This document shows, piece by piece, positions 42,397 through 50,305 of a stretch of DNA of 64,000 nucleotides. The notes beneath the pieces are model-generated. The model was not told the origin of the DNA, searched no databases, and saw only the letters and a program-made list of their open reading frames with translations. Numbering within the stretch: the first letter of the stretch is position 1; each line of letters begins with the position of its first letter. Source of the stretch: Pseudomonas sp. F(2018) (lineage in GTDB: Bacteria; Pseudomonadota; Gammaproteobacteria; Pseudomonadales; Pseudomonadaceae); assembly GCF_005508865.1 (NCBI RefSeq), contig NZ_SCOM01000001.1, positions 1,240,001 to 1,304,000 of the forward strand, given 5' to 3'. Made by a program: the position numbers and the translations under genes.

Positions 42397-42457
42397 CGTA
42401 GCCCGGATGCAATCCGGGACCGGAGCCGCCTGCTTCCCGGATTGCATCCGGGCTACG
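42397..42457. repeat. REPIN-like 23-bp inverted repeat
   Basis: Two 23-base arms (42397-42419 and 42435-42457) are perfect complements around a 15-base spacer. The core is GCCCGGATGCAATCCGGG. Such paired REP sequences are mobile, non-coding elements in Pseudomonas; the RAYT partner would lie elsewhere in the genome. Confidence 0.65.
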
Positions 42458-42506
42458 TCAGCGCGTAGAGAGGGTGAAACCCGCACATTGCGCTGCGCGG
42501 TACGGA

Positions 42507-44297
42507 TCAGGCCGTGGCGGGCTGGAAGGCGCGTACCGCTTCGGCGCGCGGCAGCACGTCGCGGCCGGAGAGGAAGCGCCCGTAGCCCTGGACCTGGCCC
42601 AGCTCGCCCGGGTATTCCAGGCCACGCCGATAGGCGATGCGGCCGTTGATCAGGGTGGCGTCCACCGCGTCATCGTTGCGCTTGACCACCCGCTCCAGGC
42701 CGAGCACTTCCATCGGTGCCTCGCTCATGTCATCCAGCTCGTCGGTCAGCCCGGCGGGATTGACGATGACTAGGTCGGCGCGGTCGCCGACGCGGATATA
42801 GCCGGCATCCACGCCGATGAAGTCGGCCAGCTCGCCGCTGCAGCGGCGCACCGCCTGGCCCAGCTCCATGAACGGGGTGCCGGCCAGTTGCGCGTCACGC
42901 ACGTACTTGAGGAAGCGCAGCGGGAAGTTGTACTGGGCGATGGAGCGCAGGTGCGCGCCGGAATCGGCGAAGCCCGGTTGGGTCCAGGGGCTGGACAGCA
43001 GTTTGTGCATCACCGGCAGACGCTGATTGCCGTAGCAGGTGGTCCACTTCAGCGCCTCGCGGTACTGGCAGGCCAGCTCGAAGTAGGCGTCCACCGCGTC
43101 CAGGCCACGGGCCTGGCCGAGTTGCTTGAAGTTCTTGCCGACCATCGACGAGTCCGGGCACTCAGTCACCCAGCAGTCGGAGAAGTCGCGGTGCCACAGG
43201 CCCTTGGTCAGCACGGCCTTGACCTGTTTCTTGAACAGGGCGCGGAACTCCGGCTCCAGCACCTTGGCGTACAGCTCGTCGGGGTCCTTGATGTTGCGCA
43301 GGATCTCGCCGGCCCCGAACTCCTCGAAGGCGTTCACGTTGAGGCCTTCCAGGCGCAGGGTGAACGGTGCCGGCAGGGTCTGCCAGCGGAAGTTGCCGCG
43401 CAGTACCTTGTTCGCCAGCCAGCCGGAGAAGCGGGTGAAACGGTGCAGCAGCGGCTGCGACTTGAGGTCTAGGGCGGTCAGCATCGAGCACTTGAGCGGG
43501 GTGCGGAACCAGCCATGGGCCTGCCAGAGGAAGGCGAACACGTTGACCTTGGTCACCGCGTTCGGCGCGCCCTGCATCACCGCGCCACGCCGGCGCAGGA
43601 TGGCGAACAGGCGCGAGAACTCCTTCCAGCTGGCGAAAGTCGAGGGCAGCGGGCTGGACCAGGCGCGGTCGCCGTCCATCTTGTCCAGGCGCGTGGTCAT
43701 CACCGACAGGCCGATGCAGCCGGCGTCCAGCGCTTCTTCCAGCAGCTGCTCCATGCGTTGCAGTTCGGCCTCGGTTGGCTCCACCTCGCTGGTGGCGCGC
43801 TCCAGACCCATCACTGCCACGCGCAGTTCGGAATGGCCGAGGAAGGAGCTGACGTTGGGGCCCAGCGCCAGCTGGTCGTAGAAGGCGCGGTAGCCGGCGG
43901 CGTCGCGCCAGGTCTTCTTCTCCTGCAGGATCGGCAGCACGTATTCGCGCGGCACCGCCTCGACACGGGTGAACAGGTCCGAGCAGTCCTCGGCATCGGC
44001 CAGCACCATGCTGATCGAGCAGGAGCCGATGGTCACGCTGGTCACACCATGGCGCACCGACTCCTTCAGCGCCGGCGCGGCGATCACCTCGGCATCGTAG
44101 TGCGAGTGGATTTCCAGAAAGCCGGGCGTGACCCACTTGCCGGCGGCGTCCAGCACCTCGCTGCAGCCGCTCTCGTCCAGCGGGCTGAGGCTGACCGCGT
44201 CGACCTTGCCGGCCTTGATGCCGACATGGCGCAGCGCGCCGGGTGCGCCGCTGCCGTCGAAGTACAGGCCGTTCTTGATGATGATGTCGTAGCTCAT
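42507..44297 (-). CDS. D-aminoacylase/amidohydrolase family 3 protein
   Basis: A 596-residue amidohydrolase of the N-acyl-D-amino-acid deacylase group. The metal ligands start with HSHYD near residue 64 (EIHSHYDAEV), and DSGAHLRS near residue 443 holds another Asp/His. It would hydrolyse an N-acyl or related amide. It is the last gene of the five-gene operon and overlaps the TSUP gene by 4 bases. The substrate within this operon is unknown. Confidence 0.85.
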   Translation of the reverse strand: MSYDIIIKNGLYFDGSGAPGALRHVGIKAGKVDAVSLSPLDESGCSEVLDAAGKWVTPGFLEIHSHYDAEVIAAPALKESVRHGVTSVTIGSCSISMVLADAEDCSDLFTRVEAVPREYVLPILQEKKTWRDAAGYRAFYDQLALGPNVSSFLGHSELRVAVMGLERATSEVEPTEAELQRMEQLLEEALDAGCIGLSVMTTRLDKMDGDRAWSSPLPSTFASWKEFSRLFAILRRRGAVMQGAPNAVTKVNVFAFLWQAHGWFRTPLKCSMLTALDLKSQPLLHRFTRFSGWLANKVLRGNFRWQTLPAPFTLRLEGLNVNAFEEFGAGEILRNIKDPDELYAKVLEPEFRALFKKQVKAVLTKGLWHRDFSDCWVTECPDSSMVGKNFKQLGQARGLDAVDAYFELACQYREALKWTTCYGNQRLPVMHKLLSSPWTQPGFADSGAHLRSIAQYNFPLRFLKYVRDAQLAGTPFMELGQAVRRCSGELADFIGVDAGYIRVGDRADLVIVNPAGLTDELDDMSEAPMEVLGLERVVKRNDDAVDATLINGRIAYRRGLEYPGELGQVQGYGRFLSGRDVLPRAEAVRAFQPATA

Positions 44298-45031
44298 GCG
44301 AGGCTCCAGGGTGCCAGCAGTAGCGTGCCGGTGACCAGCAGCAGGGCGTAGATGGCGATACGGAAGTGGCGTTCGTCGAAGCGCCTATGCAGGTGTTCGC
44401 CCAGCCACAGGCCGACCAGCAACAGCGGGGCGTAGGCCAGCACCTGGGGCAGGGCTGGTTGCAGGCGGCCGTCGATCAGGAAGGCGACGGTCAGCAGGCT
44501 GTTCAAGGTGAACCAGACGCTGACCAGGGTGGCGCGAAAGCGCGCCTTGTCCAGCGTGGTGCCGGCCAGGCCGTAGACCAGCAGCGGCCCGCCTGAGGCG
44601 AACAGGCCGTGGCTGAGGCCGGCGCCGAGCGTCAGCAGGCGGGTCAGCCACTGCGGGCGTACCGGCAGCGTGGCGGCATGGCGCAGGCGCCACAATTCGC
44701 GCCCGGCGAACCACAGGATCAGCACGCCGAAGCCACGCTTGAGCAGCGCCGCGTCCAGATAGGGCAGCAGCCAGTAGCCGAGCAGGGTGCCGGCGACCAT
44801 GCCCGGCAGGATGGTGCCGAGCAGCAGACGGCGGTCGATCTGCGCACGGTGGCGCCACACCAGGTAGCCGGTCATGCCGATATTCAGCGGTACCAGCACC
44901 GGCAGCAGCTGCTCGATGGGCAGCAGCAGCGCGCCCAGCGACAGGGCGATGACGATGCTGCCGAAGCCGGTGACGGCCTCCAGGGTGTAGGCCAGCAGGA
45001 TAAAGGCGCCGAGGGCGTAGGTCGCGCTCAT
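44294..45031 (-). CDS. TSUP-family transporter in the five-gene operon
   Basis: A 245-residue TauE/SafE-type membrane protein (LEAVTGFGSIVIALSLGALL near residue 17). It overlaps both neighbours by 4 bases, so translation is coupled. It may move the substrate or product of the operon across the inner membrane. Confidence 0.8.
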   Translation of the reverse strand: MSATYALGAFILLAYTLEAVTGFGSIVIALSLGALLLPIEQLLPVLVPLNIGMTGYLVWRHRAQIDRRLLLGTILPGMVAGTLLGYWLLPYLDAALLKRGFGVLILWFAGRELWRLRHAATLPVRPQWLTRLLTLGAGLSHGLFASGGPLLVYGLAGTTLDKARFRATLVSVWFTLNSLLTVAFLIDGRLQPALPQVLAYAPLLLVGLWLGEHLHRRFDERHFRIAIYALLLVTGTLLLAPWSLA

Positions 45032-45924
45032 GGTTGGCCCTCGGCCCGATCTGTAGGAGCGAGCTCTGCTCGCGAAGAGGCATCCGCGTGGATCGGTTCG
45101 CGAGCAGAGCTCGCTCCTACGATGGCAGTGGGCGCGCCGGCCGGTGGCAGTTCTCCGGCGAAGCGCTTGCTCATCTGCCGGTAATACAGCGCCGGGGCGA
45201 CGCGCCAGAGCAGGCTGGCCAGCCAGCTGCCACGATCCGGGAACAGGCGCTGGCGGCCACCTTCCAGAGCCTTGAGGATTTCCCCGGCCATCCAGTCGGC
45301 GCCACGCACTCGGCCGACGGTCGAGCGCGGGTGGTTGGCCGGCTGGCCGTCGCCGCCCAGGGCGTTACGCTCGATAGGCGTGTCGAGAAAGCTCGGGTAG
45401 ACCAGCAGCGTATGAATGCCATCGCGGGCGACTTCCGCGCGCAGCACCTCGAAGGCCTGGGCCAGGGCGCTCTTTGCCGCGCAGTAGCCGGCGCGGCCGA
45501 GCACCGGCATCCAGCCGGCCATGGAACCGATGGCGGCGACCTGGCCGCGGCTCTCGCGCAGCAGCGGCAGGGCGGCCAGGGTCAGTTCCAGCGGCGCGTG
45601 GTAGTCCACCGCCATGACCTTGCGCAGTACTTCCGGCGCGGTGCGGGTGGTGGGCGAGCGATGGGTGATGCCGGCATTGTTGATCAACAGGTCCAGGCGG
45701 CCGAATACGGCGCGGCAGGCCTCGATCAGTTGGTAATGCAGCGCCGGGTCGGTGATGTCGCCGGACAACCCTTCGACCCGGTCGCCGCCCAGCTCGGCGA
45801 CCCGTGCGGCCAGGCCGGCGGCGTCGATATCGGTGAGCAACAGGGCGTCGCCACGGGCATGGCAGGCGCGCGCCAGTTGCCAGCCCAGGCCGCTGGCGGC
45901 GCCGGTGATCAGCGTGACTTTCAT
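45028..45924 (-). CDS. Short-chain dehydrogenase/reductase whose C-terminus runs into a REPIN
   Basis: A 298-residue SDR. The NAD(P)-binding motif is TGAASGLG (residues 7-14) and the active site is YCAAKSA with a preceding Ser (SMAGW). The last ~30 residues (VGASSAREPIHADASSRAEL and on) are encoded by the inverted repeat at 45053-45120 and are unlike SDR tails, so the natural stop was probably lost or shifted by the insertion. The gene overlaps BASS (4 bases) and TSUP (4 bases). The substrate is unknown. Confidence 0.85.
   Translation of the reverse strand: MKVTLITGAASGLGWQLARACHARGDALLLTDIDAAGLAARVAELGGDRVEGLSGDITDPALHYQLIEACRAVFGRLDLLINNAGITHRSPTTRTAPEVLRKVMAVDYHAPLELTLAALPLLRESRGQVAAIGSMAGWMPVLGRAGYCAAKSALAQAFEVLRAEVARDGIHTLLVYPSFLDTPIERNALGGDGQPANHPRSTVGRVRGADWMAGEILKALEGGRQRLFPDRGSWLASLLWRVAPALYYRQMSKRFAGELPPAGAPTAIVGASSAREPIHADASSRAELAPTDRAEGQP
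45053..45120. repeat. REPIN-like 24-bp inverted repeat inside a coding region
   Basis: Arms at 45053-45076 and 45097-45120 are perfect 24-base complements around a 20-base spacer. The core is GTAGGAGCGAGCTCTGCTCG, a sequence type common in Pseudomonas. It lies within the last codons of the SDR gene, without breaking the overlapping ATGA junction to the next gene. Confidence 0.8.
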
Positions 45925-46835
45925 CGCGCCACCTCGGCCATGGCAACGGCCGGCGCGCGGCGCCCCCAGAGCAGGGCCAGGACCAGGCCGGCGAGCAGCT
46001 GCCAGCAACCCCAGAACGCGGCGATCAGCAGCATACCGCCGGACTGCGGGAAGAAGGTGAAGATCAGCGCCATGCCCAGGGCCGAGTTGTGGATGCCGCT
46101 CTCCAGGGTCACCGCGCGCACGTCGGCATCGCTCAGGCGCCACAGCCTGGCGCACAGGTAGCCGAGCACTAGGGCCATGGCGTTGAGGGTGACCACTAGC
46201 CAGAAGAACAGGTGGAAGTGCTCGATGAACTGGTCGAGGTTCTTCACGAAGGCGCCGCCGACGAAGGCCAGCAGCACCAGCAGGGAGAAGTGCCGCAGCG
46301 GTTTTTCCAGCTTGCGCGCCAGTTGCGGACGGCGCTTGCCCAGGGCCATGCCGGCGAGCATCGGCAGGATCAGCACCAGCACCACCATGGCCAGCAGCTC
46401 CATGGGGTCGACATGGATCTCGGTGAGCAGGGCGCGGGTGTCGGGGTTGAGTCCGGCGTACAGGGCGAAGTTGAGCGGGGTGAAGATGCCGGCGGTGAGG
46501 CTGGACACGGCGGTGACGCTGGCCGACACCGCGACGTTGCCGCGCGCGAGCCAGGTCATGATGTTGGAGAAGGTGCCGCTCGGGCAGGTGGCGACCAGAA
46601 CCATGCCCAGGGCCAGCTCCGGCTCGATCGGCAGCAGTATGGTCAGGCCGCAGGTGGCCGCCGGCAGCAATAGGAACTGCACCAGCATGCCGATCACCGG
46701 CGCCTTGGGCGAGCGCAGGATGCGGCTGAAGTCGCCGGCGCGCAGCTCCAGGGACACGCCGAACATCATCAGCGCGATGATCGCGTTGAGGGCGATCATC
46801 GCCGTGGGCGAGAACTCAAGATTGACGCTGGACAT
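45921..46835 (-). CDS. Bile-acid/sodium symporter family protein
   Basis: A 304-residue protein with about ten membrane helices of the BASS family (MMFGVSLELRAGDFSRIL, VATCPSGTFSNIMTWLARGN, ESGIHNSALGMALI). The family carries organic anions with sodium; bile acids are only one substrate. The start at 46835 overlaps the monooxygenase by 20 bases. It is the likely importer of this operon. Confidence 0.85.
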   Translation of the reverse strand: MSSVNLEFSPTAMIALNAIIALMMFGVSLELRAGDFSRILRSPKAPVIGMLVQFLLLPAATCGLTILLPIEPELALGMVLVATCPSGTFSNIMTWLARGNVAVSASVTAVSSLTAGIFTPLNFALYAGLNPDTRALLTEIHVDPMELLAMVVLVLILPMLAGMALGKRRPQLARKLEKPLRHFSLLVLLAFVGGAFVKNLDQFIEHFHLFFWLVVTLNAMALVLGYLCARLWRLSDADVRAVTLESGIHNSALGMALIFTFFPQSGGMLLIAAFWGCWQLLAGLVLALLWGRRAPAVAMAEVAR

Positions 46836-48192
46836 CGAGCCGCTCCTCGGTCGGGGTGGTGGTGAGGTCGCGGCGCAGCTCGGCGATATGCGCTTTGAGT
46901 GCGGCTCGGTAGCTGTCCTTGTGTACGTAGTAGGCCATGCGCGGCAGCTTGAGATAGGCGAAGCCGCCGTCCAGGCGCTGGCCGGCGCGCTCCAGCACGA
47001 GGTCGCGGAAACGCCTGGCCGAGGCACTGTTGCGCTGCTGCTGGGCGATCACCAGCGCCACCAGCTCGGCCTGCTCGGCGCGGCCCTGCCAACCCAGGCC
47101 CGAGGCCTCGATCATGCCGAGCATGAACAGGTCGTCGTGCAACGGGTGGAAGACGTTGAGGTACAGCTGTGGCGCGTCGACCTCCAGCGGCCAGTTCAGC
47201 TCGGCGCGGTCGATAAAGGGATAATCGAGCTTGTAGCCGGTGGCCTGCAGGATCAGGTCGTACTCGGCGCTGTCGCCGTTGACGAAGGTCACCCGCTTGC
47301 CGTCCACCGAACGGATATCGCCGCGCGGCTGGATATCGCCATGGCCGATATGGTGCAGCACCAGCGAGTTCATCACCGGGTGCGACTCGTACAGGCGGTA
47401 GTCCGGGTCGGGCAGGCCGTACTGCGAGGGCTTGCCGAGCAGGGCGCGCACCAGCAGGCCGTCGACCAGCTGCTTGAGCCGGCGTGGCAGCTTGATCGCG
47501 CCGCCGAAGGTGTCGGTGGGCTTGCCGAGGATGAACTTGGGCAGGAAGTGGTAGCCGCGGCGCACCGACAGGTCGACCGACCTGGCCCGGTGCACGGCGT
47601 CCACCGCGATATCGCAGGCCGAGTTGCCGCAGCCGATCACCAGCACGCGCTTGTCGGCGAACAGCTCGGCGCTCCTGTAGGCTGAGGAATGCAGCAGCTC
47701 GCCAGTGAACCGGCCGGGCAGCGCCGGTTGGTTGGGCGTGTGCAGGGTGCCGTTGGCGATCAGCACGCCCTCGAACTGCCACTCGCGCAGCGTGCCATCC
47801 TGCTCGCTGACCAGGCGCCAGCCCTGGCTTAGGCGTTCCAGGCGCACCACGCGGGTGTTGAACTGGTAGTGCTGGCGCAGGCCGAAGTGCTCGGCGTAGT
47901 CGCGGAAGTACTGGCCGATCTGGCTATGGTGCGGGTAGGGCGGCACCGCGTCCGGCATGGGGAGTTCGGCGAAGGCGGTGGTGCCTTTCGAGGAGATCAG
48001 GTGCGCGGACTGGTACAGGGTGCTGTGTGGGTTGGCGATATCCCACAGTCCGCCGACATCGCTATGCAGTTCGAAGCCGACGAAAGGGATACCATGGCGC
48101 TGCAACTGGCGTGCAGCAGCCAGCCCCATGGGGCCGGCTCCGATGATGGCATGCATGCAAGGTTTGTCTTTCTGGTTATGTTCCGCAAGCAT
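46816..48192 (-). CDS. FAD-dependent monooxygenase (FMO/BVMO-like)
   Basis: A 458-residue flavoprotein. It has an FAD-binding GAGPMG (near residue 18) and a second Rossmann motif GCGNSAC (near 187) for NADPH. The segment PNQPALPGRFTGELLHSSAY resembles the FMO/BVMO fingerprint region. It should insert oxygen into a soft nucleophile or a ketone. It is the first gene of the operon, with GGGGG 7 bases before the ATG at 48192, and is divergent from an AraC-type regulator. Confidence 0.85.
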   Translation of the reverse strand: MLAEHNQKDKPCMHAIIGAGPMGLAAARQLQRHGIPFVGFELHSDVGGLWDIANPHSTLYQSAHLISSKGTTAFAELPMPDAVPPYPHHSQIGQYFRDYAEHFGLRQHYQFNTRVVRLERLSQGWRLVSEQDGTLREWQFEGVLIANGTLHTPNQPALPGRFTGELLHSSAYRSAELFADKRVLVIGCGNSACDIAVDAVHRARSVDLSVRRGYHFLPKFILGKPTDTFGGAIKLPRRLKQLVDGLLVRALLGKPSQYGLPDPDYRLYESHPVMNSLVLHHIGHGDIQPRGDIRSVDGKRVTFVNGDSAEYDLILQATGYKLDYPFIDRAELNWPLEVDAPQLYLNVFHPLHDDLFMLGMIEASGLGWQGRAEQAELVALVIAQQQRNSASARRFRDLVLERAGQRLDGGFAYLKLPRMAYYVHKDSYRAALKAHIAELRRDLTTTPTEERLDVQRQS

Positions 48193-48254
48193 ATGCAGCC
48201 CCCTGCATGCCGTAACGGCTCAAACAGGACCACTTCCGGTTAATTCAGGACTCC

Positions 48255-49223
48255 ATGAGCAGTACCCCGTCGGTCACCGTCCACTACGCCCAGGCCATCC
48301 TCCAGGCCGCCGAGCGCCTGGCTCTGCCGCTGCCTGCCGAACTGCGCCAGCTGGGCCAGGACGCGCGCATTCCCCTGGCCCGTCAGGACGCCCTGTGGGA
48401 GGCCTTCTGCGCCGCCGCCCAGGACCCGCTGATCGGCTTGCGCCTGGGCAACGCCCTGCAGGTCGGTCATCTGGACATGGTCGGCGCGCTGCTGATGAGT
48501 TGCGAGACCTTGGGCGAGGCGCTGGAGGCGTTGTTGGAGTACTACCCCATTGTCGGCGAGGGCGGCGAGTTCGCCCTGCGTGACGAGGGCGGCCAGCTGT
48601 GCCTGGCCTACCAGCCGCACTACCAGACGCGCCGCGAGGAACGGGTGGAGGCGGTGCTGGGCAGCCTGGTGCACCTGTCGCGCTGGATCACCGGCGAGCG
48701 CATCCAGCCGCTGGAGCTGCGCTTCGAGCATGCGGCGCGTGCGGCCGAGGCGCGCTACATCGAGCTGCTCGGCTGCCGCCTGCGATTCGCCGCCGGCGAG
48801 AACGGCCTGCTGTTCGATAGCGCCGACCTGGCCATGCCGCTGATCCAGGCCAACGCGCCGATGCGCGAGCACCTGCGCGGCCTGGCCGACAGCCTGCTCG
48901 AGCGCCTCGGCCAGCAGAGCCTGGCCGTGCGCGTGCAGCAGCAGCTGCGCGCCCAGCCGCGCTGGGGCAAGGAGCGCATCGCCGAGCAGTTGGAGCTGAG
49001 CGGTCGCCACCTGAACCGCAAGCTGGCCGAGGAGGGCACCAGCTTCAAGCTGCTGCGCGACCAGGTGCTGTACCAGATGGCCGAACAGCTGCTGCGCGAG
49101 TCGCCGCGCCTGGCCGAGGTGGCGGAGCGGCTCGGCTTCTCCGACGAGAGTGCCTTCGCCAAGGCCTTCCGCCGCTGGAGCGGCACCACGCCGGGACAGT
49201 TCCGCCAGGGGCTGGACGGATGA
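48255..49223 (+). CDS. AraC-type regulator facing the five-gene operon
   Basis: A 322-residue AraC-type regulator of the kind with a long N-terminal ligand domain and C-terminal double helix-turn-helix (RIAEQLELSGRHLNRKLAEE, then VAERLGFSDESAFAKAFRRW). It is divergent from the monooxygenase gene across 62 bases, so it likely activates the operon. Its stop overlaps the next gene by 4 bases. The inducer is unknown. Confidence 0.85.
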   Translation: MSSTPSVTVHYAQAILQAAERLALPLPAELRQLGQDARIPLARQDALWEAFCAAAQDPLIGLRLGNALQVGHLDMVGALLMSCETLGEALEALLEYYPIVGEGGEFALRDEGGQLCLAYQPHYQTRREERVEAVLGSLVHLSRWITGERIQPLELRFEHAARAAEARYIELLGCRLRFAAGENGLLFDSADLAMPLIQANAPMREHLRGLADSLLERLGQQSLAVRVQQQLRAQPRWGKERIAEQLELSGRHLNRKLAEEGTSFKLLRDQVLYQMAEQLLRESPRLAEVAERLGFSDESAFAKAFRRWSGTTPGQFRQGLDG

Positions 49224-49975
49224 ACCTGGATCACGAGGAAATCCTCCTGGAGGAGGTGCGCGACGCCTGGGGCGTGATCCGCGTGCTGGAAATCGGCGAC
49301 TACCGCTTCCTCGAGTTCGGCGAGGCCATCGAGCAGAGCTGCACCTATACCCGCGACCCGGCCTGGCTGGAGTACGACTACACCCGCGCCATGCTGATCG
49401 GCGCGCTGTGCCACGAGGCGCCGGAGTCGGCACTGTTCCTCGGCCTGGGCGGCGGCACCCTGACCCAGGCCTGCCTGAAGTTCCTCGAACTGGATGACGT
49501 CGAAGTCATCGAGCTGCGCCCCGACGTGCCGCGCCTGGCCATGCAGTATCTGGGATTGGCCGACGACCCGCGCCTGACCATGCGTATCGGCGATGCCCTG
49601 GAGCTGCTGGACAGCGCCGAGACCGCCGACCTGATCTTCGTCGACCTCTATACCGACACCGGCCCGGCCGCCGGCCACCTGGCCTGGCGCTTTCTGGAAA
49701 ACTGCCAGAAACGTCTCAACCCCGGTGGCTGGCTGGTGATCAACCAGTGGGGCACCGACGACGGCCGGCCGCTCGGCGCCGCCTTGCTGCGCGGGCTGTA
49801 CCACCGTCACTACTGGGAGATTCCGGTGAAGGAGGGCAACGTCACGTTGCTGGTACCGGCCGACCTTGACCAGCAACTCGACTTCGACGGCCTCAAGGCC
49901 CGCGCCGAGGCACTCGCCCCGCGGCTGGGTTATTCACTGCAGCCTTTGCTGGATGAGCTGCGTCCGGCCAGCTGA
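49220..49975 (+). CDS. Spermidine-synthase-like protein
   Basis: A 251-residue methyltransferase-fold protein of the spermidine synthase group (LFLGLGGGTLTQACLKFLEL near residue 73; DLIFVDLYTDTGP near 136). Many such Pseudomonas proteins lack full aminopropyltransferase activity. It starts within the end of the AraC gene, so they may be co-expressed. The true substrate is unknown. Confidence 0.7.
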   Translation: MNLDHEEILLEEVRDAWGVIRVLEIGDYRFLEFGEAIEQSCTYTRDPAWLEYDYTRAMLIGALCHEAPESALFLGLGGGTLTQACLKFLELDDVEVIELRPDVPRLAMQYLGLADDPRLTMRIGDALELLDSAETADLIFVDLYTDTGPAAGHLAWRFLENCQKRLNPGGWLVINQWGTDDGRPLGAALLRGLYHRHYWEIPVKEGNVTLLVPADLDQQLDFDGLKARAEALAPRLGYSLQPLLDELRPAS

Positions 49976-50305
49976 GGCTCCGTAGTTTTGGCACCCGAGA
50001 GATGGGCAGCTCAGGCGGGTGATGGGCGCTCGGGCATCTCGCGACGGCCCGTCGCCCGTTTCTAGCAAAAAACCTGCCCAGCGGTTCGGCTTTTCCTGTA
50101 TGATTCGCGCCCGGCCAAAACTGGCCTCGTCAATTCACGAAGCACGGCTTCGCTGCTGGTCCGCCATGCGGACTACCCTTGACGTTTCATTCATCACGTT
50201 TTCGCAACTACCCGCTGATTGGCTGCCAGGGTGACCCACAAGGTCCTTCACGGCGCGTGCAGCCTTTGTTCCTGGGTTTTTGCGGATGCACATAGAGGCA
50301 GACCC
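49976..50305 (+). other. 330-base leader before the DEAD-box helicase gene
   Basis: No gene is supported here. A TATGAT box at 50099-50104 could be a -10 element, though no good -35 was found. That would leave a leader of about 200 bases, as expected for cold-regulated RNA helicase mRNAs. Confidence 0.4.

Larger units (their letters stand above)
42084..42506. other. 423-base gap with two families of inverted repeats
   Basis: No gene was supported here. It holds a 9-bp hairpin (42359-42383) and a 23-bp perfect inverted repeat (42397-42457), both listed below. The stretch nearest DAHP synthase must contain its promoter. Confidence 0.6.

Noticed and set aside
40752..42401. A 549-codon plus-strand frame opposite DAHP synthase
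   Set aside because: Exactly antisense to a clear enzyme gene; no family features.
43515..44351. A 278-codon plus-strand frame opposite the amidohydrolase
   Set aside because: Antisense shadow with no start signal.
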